From positions 39,521-103,520 of the forward strand of contig LGRX02027263.1 in the NCBI GenBank assembly GCA_001247695.2: a stretch of 64,000 bases of DNA. The letters run 5' to 3'. A program made the translations under genes and the position numbers. The stretch comes from Cymbomonas tetramitiformis (lineage: Eukaryota > Chlorophyta > Pyramimonadophyceae > Pyramimonadales > Pyramimonadaceae). The first letter of the stretch is position 1; each line of letters begins with the position of its first letter. Shown one piece after another: positions 1 through 9,666 of the stretch. The notes under the pieces were generated by a model that saw only the letters and a list, made by a program, of their open reading frames with translations, ran no database searches and was not told the DNA's origin.

Positions 1-3000
1 CCTGGACGCCTCCGACGGCCGTCAAGTTTGAGAGCGCGCTTAACGTGTGCGTCTCGGCCACGGCGGACGTGGCCGCCGTGTCGCAAATTTTCGGAACCGC
101 CGAACCTCCGTAATCGTTCAAGAGCTCGTTGTTGCACAAGCTCTGGCGAACGAGGATGGCGAGGTTCAGGTTATCGACCGCGTCCTTCTGTGGCGGGATC
201 AGGTCGTTGCCCTCGCCGAACTGCTCGCGGCAATACTCGCGTGCCCGGTCGAACGTCAGCGGCGAGAGCACGACCTTGTAGTCGCCGGTATCGCGCGCGC
301 ACACGAAGGGCTTCTCTTGGGTGCAGGGCAGCGTCACCCATTCCGCGAATTCGACGTCCCTTCCCAACCGGCACCCCTCACCTCCTTCGCCGTGCACCGC
401 GCAGTGGGATCCGGTGAGCGAGTTGAGCGCGACGCAGTCGAAGGTGCCCGCCGCGTACACGGCCTCGAGCGGTTGCTTGCCGACGGTCGAACCGTGCATG
501 GGATAGCCCACCGCCCAGTTGTTGTACGTTCGTCTGTCGAGTGCGGAACAGTCGGCGCGTTCCAGTTTGGAGTCCTGTGGGTGGGGGTCCGTCTCGGAGA
601 CGGTTCGATTATCGCGATCGGCGTTTCGCCGGGTGCAAAAGGCGTCCGAGGCGACGGATCCGTCCAGCCGCGTGAAGAGCTGCCGATTGTAGGACCTGGG
701 TCGGGTGCGAGACCGAACCGAGAGGGCGCCGCTCCGTCGAACTTCGGGCAGGTGATGGCGATCACGAGTCGCCTCGCCGTACAGTCCCACGTTACCCGCG
801 GCGTCGAAATCGCCGACCACCTCCTCCTCACCGTCGGTCGACTCGCGCGTGTCCGCCGCGACTCCGTAAGAGAGATGGACGTCGTTCTCGAACAGGTACC
901 CCCGAAGGTCGTACAGCCGTCTCGCGCCGACGAGGGCGGACGTCAGGTAGAGATCGTCGTGTCGCTCCACCAGGTAAACCGTGCTGGATCGGAGAACCGC
1001 GGCGTCCATGCCCTCGTACCGGTCTCCCGCAACGGCGGCCTCCTCCCGTGTGAGCGCCTCGAAAGAGCCGTTCGTGTGATACCGTTCGTGAGAGAGACCG
1101 GGATCCGCTTGGTAGTGTCGAGTTCGAGAGAGGAACGGCATCTGCGTCGCGTTTGAGCGTTTGGACGGCATGTTCGGATGCGGAAACGTCCCCTTCGTCT
1201 TGAGGAACCGGTTGTCCGCGAGGGAGCGAACTCGAAACAGAGGATCCGCCGCGAGGTCGTCGTCCGCGCAACGCTCGACCACGAAGACGCGTTGCGCGAT
1301 CGGCGTCTTGGTCGACGTCCCGAAAAGCAGCCTCTCCGACCGGAGCGGCGAGAAGGCCACCTCCGACTCGTACACGAAGGGATCGGACCTGTTTCCTCCC
1401 AGCGCCGCACCCGCGCGCCCTCGGAGCGAGCGCGTGACCGAGGAGAACCGCTTCGCCCCGACCCGACCCACCACGTCGAGACGATCGGTCACCGGACCCA
1501 CCGCGCTCAGGTCCGCGTACCCTCGACCTCCGCCCGCGAGGTCGATCACCGTTCCGATGGTGACCCTCGTGACGTTCGGGGCGCGACCTCGTTGAGTCCA
1601 AGGGTAAGGCCACGGTGCGGCTCCCGGGCGGTCGACCAGGTCCGAGGGGAGCAATCGCTCCAGGGCGTTCTTCCTCGCGTTCGCGTACAGGGAGCGGTAA
1701 CGATCCATCGCCTCGACGTTCAAGTAAGGAAACGTGCGCAGAGCGTTCAGAGCGCACTTGGCCGCCTCGTGACGCGCCTCCGCGGCCGCTTCTCGAGCGA
1801 GCCGCAGAGGCTCACCGGTCAGGACGGGCCGCCCATCGCTTCGCGTCGTCACATCGCCGCTCGTGGAGGATAACACCTCGCGTTGCACGTCGGACGCGCG
1901 TCGTGAGCAAACGGCGATCAATCGTTTACCGGCAGCGCTCATGTAGGCGAGGTTTTCCATGTTCAACACGTTCGGAGGGTCCACGAGAAGCCGCCGCGCC
2001 GAGACGTCTTCGATTTCTCCGGTAGCTTCGCTGGGAGGGTTCATCGGAAAGAACACGATCTGCGCCTCGTTCGTGACGCTTCTCTGCGTCACGAAACCGT
2101 GAGGGATCGACCGGCAGGAGCTTCTGGAACGCGAAGGCGCGACGCTCTCCACGACGGTGGAGAAGCCGCAGCGCGTGGCTGCTTGCGACATCTCTTCGGC
2201 GGTGAGAAGGTTGGCGTCGTGACACAGCGTCTGTAACGCGGAAGAGTTGCTCGCGGAGCACGTGGAGTAATCGCCGTCCATCTTTTGTCGCCGATAAAGC
2301 GCCTTGGAAAAGGCGTACCGTCCTTTCGGGTGCCTCGCGGAAGAAAAGCCGGTGTACAGATAGGTTTCGTCGGTGTACATGTCGCATATCCGGGAATCGG
2401 AGTCGAGCAGATCGTTAAAAACGGACTCCCCCTCGAAGACGAAAGGCAGCTCGCATCCGCTTTCCGAACTGACCGCGCCGGACTGATTTCGAAGCGCGAC
2501 CCGCCCTTCGGCGTCTATGCTGTGCATGAAACCGTACGTCGCCGCGCTCGACGACGCGGCCCCAGAGGCCGACGCGAAGGTGATCTCGCGAGCGCGCGAG
2601 TCCGTCCACTCGAAACGCAGGTTGTGCGCATCCGCGGCCGTGTACGCGAAGGGATCGCTCCCTCGCGCCGTGCAGACCATGCGGTACGCGGAACCCTGCA
2701 GCGTGAGCAGCACCTCTTCGTCCGCGGCGCAAGTCCCGTTCACGAAGAAATCCGTCAGTCTGTAAACTCCGTCGCCGGCGTCGCTGAGAGCTCGTACCGT
2801 CGCCGAGGAGGCCATGTTCTGCAGTCTGCCATCTCCGACGGCGCACGTCGAAGGGGTCGTATCGGAGGAGGCGACCGAGGAGGCCGCTCGCAAACTGTGA
2901 GAAAGCGCGTCGTCGACGTAGCTCGAGTCGTCCGCGGTGAAATTTCCAACGCCCCCCAAGTCTCTAGGAGCGAGCAGACGCCACGTCTGTCGCGCCAGAC

Positions 3001-6000
3001 CGAGCACCTCACGACGGGTATCGTTGGAGGTCTCGCCGGTGTAAAACCTGCGAGCGTGAGACGGTAAGGCGATCCGGTAACGGTCGGCGCACATGCAGTG
3101 AGCATCCATGAAAGCCGCCCCGGTGGCGGCCATGGTCCAGTCGTTCACGCGCGAATCGACGACCGCTTGCAGGCGATCCGCGAAGGCCTGGTTGGACGCG
3201 GAGTCATCATCGTTCAGGTTGTGCAGGCGCCACCCCTCGCCCATGTGATTCGCGCAAAAGTTCGCTTCGCCCAGCTCCGCGAGCGTGGGAAAGCGGCGCT
3301 CCTCCTCCTCGAAGTCGAAGCTGTACGCGAACTCGAGGTGCTCGCCGTCCACTGCCGGATCGTGCTCCGCGGGAACGGCGTCGGGCGACGCCACGTCCAC
3401 CGAAAGGGCGTTCAGCACTCGAACCGTTTCCTCCAAGGCGGTTTCCGATGTCTGGGCCGATTCGTGATGAGGCACCTCGCGTCCGCCGTTGGCGATTCGT
3501 TCGAAGTCCGTGATGTCCCGCTCGCGGCAGACGCACGTGGGGCCATCCGCGGTCGCGCCGTCGTCGCACTCCTCAGGGCAGTACACCGTGTCGTCGGTGT
3601 TGCCGCTGTAGCTCGACACCGGGGAGAGCTGCGAGAACTCGCACACGCAGCCCTCCGGGAAGACGTCCCGAGAGTGGTAACGCATGTAGAAGCCGCGCAT
3701 GACCTGCCCCGCGGAGTTGCGGCAGACGGTGTCGTTCGTGACGGGCGGGTACAGCGGATACGGCGGCGGGGGAGACTTCGGTGAGGCGGGCGGCGCGGGC
3801 GGCGGCGGAACGTTCTCGAAGACCCGCGGCGCGCAGTGCCGCACCCGCCGTACCGGAGTCGGAGGGACGTACTCGAACGGATCGCAGGAGCATAACGGTT
3901 GATGCATCCCCGCTCCGGTACCGCCGACGCTGAGGAAAGCGTTCCACGCGGGGTCCACCGAAGCGCTCCACGTCGCGTTGAAGGACTGCTCCGGCACTCG
4001 ACCGGTCCAAGACGGTCCTTGGGCGAGCAGGTCCACCGTCGGGGAGAGCATGGACTCCTCCACCGTGGAATTGAGCCTTCGTCGCACCACTCGAACCGGC
4101 AAGCGCATCACGCGCGCTTCGTCGGAAACGATGAACGTGGCCGACTGACGCACGACGTCGTCCGCGATGTCCGTGACGGCGACGAGGCTGCACTCCACCT
4201 GCAGCCCGTAGCCTTCCGACACCAACCCGTCGGTGTATTGGTCCGCGCTGAGGCTGCACCGTCCGCGCATGCCGAAGTCGTAACTGACGTTGGCGCCCTC
4301 GCGGTCGAGCAGCGTCACCTGCAACCCTCGGCACACCGGATACCGCACCTCCGACTCGCCCTCGCGGGTGTAGTACCCGAGGGATTCGTCCCAACGGGAG
4401 CCGCTCGCGCGCGCGGAGACGAGGTAGGAGAGCACGGTGTCCCCGCTCTCGTCCAAACGCATTCGTCTCGGAGCGTACCATTGGGAGGTCGGGCAGGTGT
4501 GCAACGTGCGCTCGTTTACCGGCAGGGACCGATCGTCGTCGCACGCGCACCGGTCCTGATTCTCTTCCGAGAAGGTGAAAACGTTGGGCGACGTCCTAAG
4601 ATTCGTGGTGTCGACGTTTTCCGTGTCCGCGAGGGAGGGATACCCCGAAAGCGTGCACATCTCCGCGTCCGGGTCGTCCTCGCGACCCTCCGGCACGGGA
4701 CACAGACCTCGAGTGAGATCGCTCCTTCGGTAAGCGTCGTACACGGAAATGAAGAAGCACTCCACGGTAAGGTTCGTGGGCGCTTCGTTGTGCATCCACT
4801 GCTTGTTCGTGTAAAGAAAGGTGAAGTTGCTATCATCGCCCACCGCTTGTCGGTATCGGACGTAATCGGTCACCGGATCGTGCGGATCGAGGTGGTGGTC
4901 GCACCCGTAGCTCTGCCACGTCTCCAGACCGATTCCGTTGTGCACCTCCGAGTCGTCCTCGGCGTTCGTCGCTCGCACCGCCGGCATGAAGCACTTGGGC
5001 GGCGGCGGTGGAAAGGGCGGCGGTGCGGGAGGCGCGGGATATGCGGGGGGGGCGGGGGGCGTTTGAAAAGGCCCGAAGAGGGAGACCATGGCCAACCGGT
5101 AAAAGAAGCGCGCGTTCCCCGCGATGCCGCGCACCGCCGAGCGCACGACGTCCGCCTCCTTATCCAAATCCAAGGACTGCACCGCGTCGGCCAGGCGCAT
5201 CAAAAGGGCTTCGCCCGCGTCTATGACGTAGTTGCGCGCGCAATAGTGCTCCGAGTCGACGTCGCTCCCTTCCCCCGCTGTCGTGCTCGGATATTCCGCG
5301 TCCTGCTTGGGCACGCACCCGACGGTGTTCGGGGTCTCCAGCAGCTGATGAGAGAGGCCCTCCCGGCCGCCGCCGTCGTCTCCGCTGAGCTGCTTCCAGC
5401 TATCGCGCAGCTCGTACAGGATCGTGGAGACGTACGCCACACACCTACCCACGATGCGTACCGATCCGCCCAAGGCCTGAAGCGTGTGCCTCGGAATCGC
5501 GAAGACGGCGGGCGGGGTGGCTCGACACAACTCGGTGGTCGAGTTGTACGTCGCCTTGGGCACCGACCACAACTCGGAGCACACCTCCGACATATTCTCG
5601 CCCACGGTGTCCACGACCAGAACGTACTGAAGGTAGTTAAACACGGACATGTACCACTCGTCGGCCGCGTCCATCGCGAACCCGACGAAGTCCACGAAAG
5701 ACGTGAAAAGACCGTCCATGTCGTACGTCCGGTAGGATTCCGCGTACGAAGGACACAGCAACCACGGCGCGTGGTGCAGCTGCGTGTCCACCGGCACCCC
5801 ATCCGGGTTGGACCCTTGGTATCCGGAATAGGAGTTCCAACAGATGCTGTACTTCATCTCGGTCCCGTCGCCGGTGAAGAATCGTTCGCGGAAATCCTCC
5901 GGTTGCGCGACCGCCGTGCCGTATGTTCGTAGGTGAAGCGCGAAGGCGAGCACGTCCTCGCGTTTTCGCCGCTTTCCGCGTAGACTCATCATGTCCGAAG

Positions 6001-7099
6001 CGAGGTCCGAAACGCTGTTGGCGATCGAACGGGAGCGAAGCAGATAGTGCACGGGCATCTGAAGCGTTTTGACGAAAAAGACGAGGCCCGCGTTCATCGC
6101 GATGGGAAAGTTGTAAGCGTACGGAACGCAGTTCGTTCGGACGTCGGCATCGTAGTCGCACATGGCGCAATAGATGTGCTCCGGGTCGTACGTGTTCAAC
6201 GCCTCCACGTAACGGTCGGTGCCGCGAAGAGCCCCCGTCAAGTTCTGCGTGTAGCACCACTTATTGAAAACCTCGTACTCCGAAAGCGCCTCCGGCGTGG
6301 GAAAGTAATATCCGTCCGGGCGCACCCGCAAGCTGTCCGGCGGATAGTAGGACGACACAGCCAGCACGCTCTCCCAAAATCCGCGGAGCATGCCGCACGG
6401 CTCGATGAGGAGCTCTCGCGATACCCAGAAGGAGCGCTGCAGGGAGAGAAAGAGTCTCAAAAAGTTGGGATCGCCATCCAAGAAACCGTCCACCACCAGC
6501 CACTGATGTACCGCGCTCATAAAGTCGCCCATGACGTTGCCCACTGCGGACACGCCCTCCAGGACGAGACGGACGCCCAACTTCAGAAGCAGCTTCGTCG
6601 CGATGGACGACACGCCACGGGTCGCGATAGTTATCGTATCGTACACTCCCACCGCCATCGAAAATATCAGCGAGAGACAGTGCGCCAATATCTTGAATCC
6701 GTACACCACGGTGTCGTGCAAGTCTTCGTACATCATATCAACCTTTTGCAGGATAACGTGCCCTTGGTAGCTGACAACGAACGCCGCGAAGGAAAGGAGT
6801 ATGATGCCGAGCAAAACGTATCGATACTGCAGCATGTACGTGTACAGCCTCTGAAGCGCCTGATACCACAGGTTGATCACCCACATCGCGGAGTTGGTTA
6901 GAGTCTGCACGAAGTCTCGACTTTGATTCTCCACGATGTGATCGATGTACCCTCGATAGTCGTGATAGGACACCTTGTGAGCGGAATGCTTGTAAATCTC
7001 GATGTAGACGTAGTACACCATCAGGTACGACAGTAAGGTGTAGATGGACGCGCACACCATCGCGGTCGGAAACAAGATAAAGACAGCGGTGTCCGCCAT
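1..7099 (-). CDS. Giant membrane glycoprotein with C-type-lectin-like domains (3' end outside window)
   Basis: The frame starting at the ATG at 7099 stays open on the minus strand to position 2, at least 2366 codons without a stop. Residues about 4-34 and 93-112 are hydrophobic and look like membrane segments. A long Cys-rich, N-glycosylation-rich region follows, broken by two proline-rich linkers (about residues 676-705 and 1088-1120). Near residues 2186-2270 the spacing YNNW, then DCV, then WVTLPC and PFVCAR is that of the second half of a C-type lectin domain; a new one seems to begin at about 2275 (FDRAREYC). I infer a surface or virion glycoprotein that may bind glycans. An ATAAATA box lies about 45 bases upstream. 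The coding call is strong because of the open length; the lectin call rests on motif spacing only. The C terminus is not in the window. Confidence 0.85.
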   Translation of the reverse strand, partial: MADTAVFILFPTAMVCASIYTLLSYLMVYYVYIEIYKHSAHKVSYHDYRGYIDHIVENQSRDFVQTLTNSAMWVINLWYQALQRLYTYMLQYRYVLLGIILLSFAAFVVSYQGHVILQKVDMMYEDLHDTVVYGFKILAHCLSLIFSMAVGVYDTITIATRGVSSIATKLLLKLGVRLVLEGVSAVGNVMGDFMSAVHQWLVVDGFLDGDPNFLRLFLSLQRSFWVSRELLIEPCGMLRGFWESVLAVSSYYPPDSLRVRPDGYYFPTPEALSEYEVFNKWCYTQNLTGALRGTDRYVEALNTYDPEHIYCAMCDYDADVRTNCVPYAYNFPIAMNAGLVFFVKTLQMPVHYLLRSRSIANSVSDLASDMMSLRGKRRKREDVLAFALHLRTYGTAVAQPEDFRERFFTGDGTEMKYSICWNSYSGYQGSNPDGVPVDTQLHHAPWLLCPSYAESYRTYDMDGLFTSFVDFVGFAMDAADEWYMSVFNYLQYVLVVDTVGENMSEVCSELWSVPKATYNSTTELCRATPPAVFAIPRHTLQALGGSVRIVGRCVAYVSTILYELRDSWKQLSGDDGGGREGLSHQLLETPNTVGCVPKQDAEYPSTTAGEGSDVDSEHYCARNYVIDAGEALLMRLADAVQSLDLDKEADVVRSAVRGIAGNARFFYRLAMVSLFGPFQTPPAPPAYPAPPAPPPFPPPPPKCFMPAVRATNAEDDSEVHNGIGLETWQSYGCDHHLDPHDPVTDYVRYRQAVGDDSNFTFLYTNKQWMHNEAPTNLTVECFFISVYDAYRRSDLTRGLCPVPEGREDDPDAEMCTLSGYPSLADTENVDTTNLRTSPNVFTFSEENQDRCACDDDRSLPVNERTLHTCPTSQWYAPRRMRLDESGDTVLSYLVSARASGSRWDESLGYYTREGESEVRYPVCRGLQVTLLDREGANVSYDFGMRGRCSLSADQYTDGLVSEGYGLQVECSLVAVTDIADDVVRQSATFIVSDEARVMRLPVRVVRRRLNSTVEESMLSPTVDLLAQGPSWTGRVPEQSFNATWSASVDPAWNAFLSVGGTGAGMHQPLCSCDPFEYVPPTPVRRVRHCAPRVFENVPPPPAPPASPKSPPPPYPLYPPVTNDTVCRNSAGQVMRGFYMRYHSRDVFPEGCVCEFSQLSPVSSYSGNTDDTVYCPEECDDGATADGPTCVCRERDITDFERIANGGREVPHHESAQTSETALEETVRVLNALSVDVASPDAVPAEHDPAVDGEHLEFAYSFDFEEEERRFPTLAELGEANFCANHMGEGWRLHNLNDDDSASNQAFADRLQAVVDSRVNDWTMAATGAAFMDAHCMCADRYRIALPSHARRFYTGETSNDTRREVLGLARQTWRLLAPRDLGGVGNFTADDSSYVDDALSHSLRAASSVASSDTTPSTCAVGDGRLQNMASSATVRALSDAGDGVYRLTDFFVNGTCAADEEVLLTLQGSAYRMVCTARGSDPFAYTAADAHNLRFEWTDSRAREITFASASGAASSSAATYGFMHSIDAEGRVALRNQSGAVSSESGCELPFVFEGESVFNDLLDSDSRICDMYTDETYLYTGFSSARHPKGRYAFSKALYRRQKMDGDYSTCSASNSSALQTLCHDANLLTAEEMSQAATRCGFSTVVESVAPSRSRSSCRSIPHGFVTQRSVTNEAQIVFFPMNPPSEATGEIEDVSARRLLVDPPNVLNMENLAYMSAAGKRLIAVCSRRASDVQREVLSSTSGDVTTRSDGRPVLTGEPLRLAREAAAEARHEAAKCALNALRTFPYLNVEAMDRYRSLYANARKNALERLLPSDLVDRPGAAPWPYPWTQRGRAPNVTRVTIGTVIDLAGGGRGYADLSAVGPVTDRLDVVGRVGAKRFSSVTRSLRGRAGAALGGNRSDPFVYESEVAFSPLRSERLLFGTSTKTPIAQRVFVVERCADDDLAADPLFRVRSLADNRFLKTKGTFPHPNMPSKRSNATQMPFLSRTRHYQADPGLSHERYHTNGSFEALTREEAAVAGDRYEGMDAAVLRSSTVYLVERHDDLYLTSALVGARRLYDLRGYLFENDVHLSYGVAADTRESTDGEEEVVGDFDAAGNVGLYGEATRDRHHLPEVRRSGALSVRSRTRPRSYNRQLFTRLDGSVASDAFCTRRNADRDNRTVSETDPHPQDSKLERADCSALDRRTYNNWAVGYPMHGSTVGKQPLEAVYAAGTFDCVALNSLTGSHCAVHGEGGEGCRLGRDVEFAEWVTLPCTQEKPFVCARDTGDYKVVLSPLTFDRAREYCREQFGEGNDLIPPQKDAVDNLNLAILVRQSLCNNELLNDYGGSAVPKICDTAATSAVAETHTLSALSNLTAVGGVQ

Positions 7100-7142
7100 T
7101 AAGCTGGATCGGAACGCGCGCGATGGCTACCGAACAAACGGC

Positions 7143-7150
7143 ATATTTAT
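7143..7150 (-). promoter_or_regulatory. TATA-like box (ATAAATAT) of the giant gene
   Basis: On the minus strand this reads ATAAATAT about 45 bases upstream of the ATG at 7099, within the spacing range seen at other genes here. A longer (TA)n tract at 7298-7311 is a second candidate, but farther away. Confidence 0.45.
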
Positions 7151-7208
7151 CGATGGTTACTCGTTTTTTTTCTTTAAGCACGATCGCACCACGCGCTCGT
7201 GGGTGACA

Positions 7209-7234
7209 AAAGAGAGAGAGAGAGAGAGAGAGAG
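7209..7234. repeat. (GA)n microsatellite
   Basis: An uninterrupted AG dinucleotide tract of about 12 units in the intergenic region upstream of the giant gene. Similar GA/CT tracts occur at six other intergenic places in the window. Confidence 0.9.
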
Positions 7235-7297
7235 GAGCACGCGTGCGCAATCGCCTGCAGGTCGATCCGTGTGTACAACAAAACCGGTCACGTGCGC

Positions 7298-7311
7298 ATA
7301 TATATATATAT
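7298..7311. promoter_or_regulatory. (TA)n box
   Basis: An alternating AT tract of 14 bases in the 7100-7872 gap, followed by TG repeats. It could be a promoter for a small plus-strand frame starting at 7432 or for the giant gene, but the distances (120 and 200 bases) are long. Confidence 0.4.
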
Positions 7312-7431
7312 GTGTGTGTGCGTGCGTGTATACACACGCACGACCGTTGCGACATACGCGCTCGTTTTTTTATACGAATATCGCAGCTGTATGAACTAGT
7401 CCGAAAAGTGCAACGATGCGATTTTGTCGAG

Positions 7432-7848
7432 ATGACGTTTATGTCCGAGCTCGCGAACGCCGATACTGCCATCAAGCAGGCATCCCGAATTCTCTCGTTG
7501 CGAGATAACGCGCCAAATTCGATATGCCCAAATCTGTTGGGAATGCAACAATGTAACGAAGCTCGCATCTCGCGCCCGAGATCGTTCGACACGGTTTGTA
7601 CATGTTGGAAAACCGATTCAGACAGTTCGCTTTCGTCGGAGGATCTGGCGTATCTACCGATGAACCGTATCAAAATATGTCATACCAATTCAAACATGAG
7701 CGTGATCCAACTGTTCGACGACGACGACCGGCCCGGAGTGGTGCCGAGGGAATTAATTTGCTCACACGCCCGACGGGCGTGGTTTTTCCCCGTTTGTTCC
7801 TGTTCGACGTGCACCTTCGAAATGCACGCGAGTTCTTCGGAAACGTGA
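7432..7848 (+). CDS. Possible small protein of unknown function
   Basis: A 138-codon frame with balanced composition (Asp/Ser-rich middle, several Cys) lies between the giant gene and the gene ending at 7873. A TTTATACG motif lies about 65 bases upstream and a (TA)n tract about 120 bases upstream. Against it: the C-terminal third covers a repeated hairpin element (7727-7789) that also occurs in a non-coding gap at 57556, which suggests that part is not protein coding. No family is recognised. The rest of the 7100-7872 gap holds only the simple repeats listed separately. Confidence 0.3.
   Translation: MTFMSELANADTAIKQASRILSLRDNAPNSICPNLLGMQQCNEARISRPRSFDTVCTCWKTDSDSSLSSEDLAYLPMNRIKICHTNSNMSVIQLFDDDDRPGVVPRELICSHARRAWFFPVCSCSTCTFEMHASSSET
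7727..7789 (-). terminator. 63-bp hairpin element, copy 1
   Basis: This 63-bp stretch matches 57556-57618 at 55 of 63 positions. Its core (7765-7781) is CACGCCC-GAC-GGGCGTG, a perfect 7-bp stem with a three-base loop, next to a T run on the plus strand. It lies 84-146 bases downstream of the stop of the minus-strand gene at 7873, so it would be in that gene's 3' UTR or termination zone. A 3'-end processing or termination role is inferred. Confidence 0.5.
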
Positions 7849-7872
7849 AAGCGAGCGTGTCGGCGCCTCTTA

Positions 7873-8280
7873 TCAAAGGCGTGGCAAATATCGCCTCCAC
7901 CCTTCGTTCGGCAGGAGTTCGGTATGAACTAACAAGGCTTCGACGTTAAAAAAAGTGTCCAGCAACAAAAACAAGCAGACTGATACGGCCATCGCAAAAG
8001 CGCGTGGGCGTGTTTTTTGATGCGTGCAAATGGTTGGGTCTTCGACGTCGGTCGTCCGCTTCGGGACGTAAACTTGCAACTTCAGGCGTTCATCGCATCT
8101 GAGACACACCGTGCGAGACACGGACACCTTCGACCGAGGAGGAAACGCTTGCTGCCACGCGTCAAGACTGCGAGATTCGGAGCCGTCGCATTCCAAGTGG
8201 TAGAGCACGTGGGTCGCGCGATCATGTCGATGAATCATGCGTAAGCCCGGCGGAGGTGAGAAGCTTTCATCGCGCGACAT
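7873..8280 (-). CDS. Small Cys-containing protein with one C-terminal membrane segment
   Basis: A 135-residue protein starting at the ATG at 8280, 60 bases from the TATA box at 8340 that it shares with the divergent gene at 8415. The middle has a CxxC pair (VCLRCDE); residues about 96-118 are hydrophobic (FAMAVSVCLFLLLDTFF) and likely a membrane anchor. No family is recognised. Promoter sharing and a sensible start support it as real. A hairpin element lies downstream of its stop. Confidence 0.6.
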   Translation of the reverse strand: MSRDESFSPPPGLRMIHRHDRATHVLYHLECDGSESRSLDAWQQAFPPRSKVSVSRTVCLRCDERLKLQVYVPKRTTDVEDPTICTHQKTRPRAFAMAVSVCLFLLLDTFFNVEALLVHTELLPNEGWRRYLPRL

Positions 8281-8339
8281 CCACTCGTACGAAAGACGAC
8301 GCGACGCGGTTTACCGAGCGTAGCAACAGAGGTTGCGCC

Positions 8340-8350
8340 TATATATATAC
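8340..8350. promoter_or_regulatory. Bidirectional TATA box
   Basis: TATATATATAC lies 60 bases from the minus-strand ATG at 8280 and 65 bases from the plus-strand ATG at 8415. Because the motif is nearly palindromic it can serve both genes. Confidence 0.7.
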
Positions 8351-8414
8351 ACATGCCGAACAGTAAGCATTCGGTGAGGGAAAACTTCGTACCACGTCGC
8401 TTCGCTTCTCAGCT

Positions 8415-9561
8415 ATGTCGGCTCAACCGGAGGTGAAGGTCGCTCACTTTAGAGGCGCCGAAGGCGTCGAAGAAGAAGCAAGTATGGACAAAGTGTGCAT
8501 AACATCTGAGGACCCTAAAGTGCCGATCGCATGTTTGGAGGGTCTGAATACGAGCATCGTTGTACATTTCCGTATGGACGGTGTGAGCGAGATCGATCTT
8601 TCGAGCGATGGAATCGACAAGTTGCTCAAAGACCGTCTGTTACACAGCGAGCACGCCAAGAAATATTACGGTGTAGCAGACGTACCCATGGCGTACGATA
8701 AATGCATAGTGAACAATATCACGATTTGCGACGTGTACGATTTCAAACCTAAGCATGAGAATGCGACTTCCATTTACGAGACGCGGATGAAAATACTATC
8801 CAATCCACCTCTGATAGACAATCGTGGATTCTTTTATAAATCAATCGATCAAGCGCAATCGACGGTCGAAACTTGCGATCCTTACTTTCCTATGTTCACT
8901 ATGAATGGACGCAAAGATGTCTCGATATATCAAAACATCGACAACGTCGAGGAGAAGCATCGATTTATCGCCGATGCGAATTTGATGTACCTGAGCGACA
9001 CGCAAGAGACGGAAAGGGATAAAATTGGAAAGTTTCGCAACAAACGTGCGTCGTATATCTATCTCGTCGCCTTTTCGTAGATCTTCCTGCTTTTGTACGC
9101 ATCGTGCTTTAGTTTTGTGTCTGACCATTCGTCGTGTTGTCGCAGCGTATGTTTTCTACTCGCAGCTTCCGGACATGTCTCATCGCGCAATAATTTCGAA
9201 GACGGCCACCGAGACCATCGAGTTGCTTGATTACGCATGCAAGTCCCCCCTCTTCGAATTCGGCGAGGTCGGAAAAATCGAATATCTTTCTTGGAAAGAT
9301 AACGACTTGTACACTGATAAGGACGGTTACAAGTACATGCCGTGGGAACTTTTTCAGAAGATTAAGCAAACTTATAGGAATTTGAGAGGAAACTACAACT
9401 ACACGCATGACCTCACCAGCGTCAAGATACTTTTCGACGACTATGAAGTTGGGCGTGGGGAGGACAAATCCTGGAACGGAAAGATAAACGCCGGCATGTC
9501 GATGAAATTGTCATTCTTCGTGCCTATCAACCATGCACCCGGGGTTCCCCTTACGGGTTAA
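8415..9561 (+). CDS. Intron-containing viral protein of unknown function (exons 8415-9045 and 9146-9561)
   Basis: Exon 1 starts at the ATG at 8415, 65 bases downstream of a TATA box. Its frame ends at a stop at 9080, while a second good frame runs to 9561. A GT-AG intron at 9046-9145 joins the two in register and gives 348 residues. The donor is GTGCGT, a CTGAC branch-point-like motif sits at 9121-9125, and the acceptor is TGTCGCAG. The protein is soluble, mixed alpha/beta in composition, with no signal peptide or membrane segment. No family is recognised; a structural or capsid-associated role is possible but unsupported by motifs. The gene ends tail-to-tail with the gene at 9667. Confidence 0.8.
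9046..9145 (+). other. Spliceosomal-type intron (100 nt)
   Basis: Donor GTGCGT at 9046, branch-like CTGAC at 9121-9125, acceptor TCGCAG ending at 9145. The phase (one base carried over) fits only this donor/acceptor pair; the nearby AG at 9165 does not restore the frame. Confidence 0.75.
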
Positions 9562-9666
9562 GAATGTACTCGGCGATTAGACCTGCTACACGAATCGGTA
9601 CATGTAAATATACGATAAAGATTTTCGTTACGGCGTTACAAATGCCAACCGTTACCTTGACAGGAT

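Noticed and set aside
47..5932. Long plus-strand frames (47-1156 and 3899-5932) and many smaller minus-strand frames
   Set aside because: They lie opposite or out of frame with the 2366-codon minus-strand gene. Their Arg/His/Val-rich composition is typical of shadows in GC-rich coding sequence.
7596..7949. Plus-strand frame of 117 codons across the hairpin element
   Set aside because: It follows the repeated non-coding hairpin and has no promoter.
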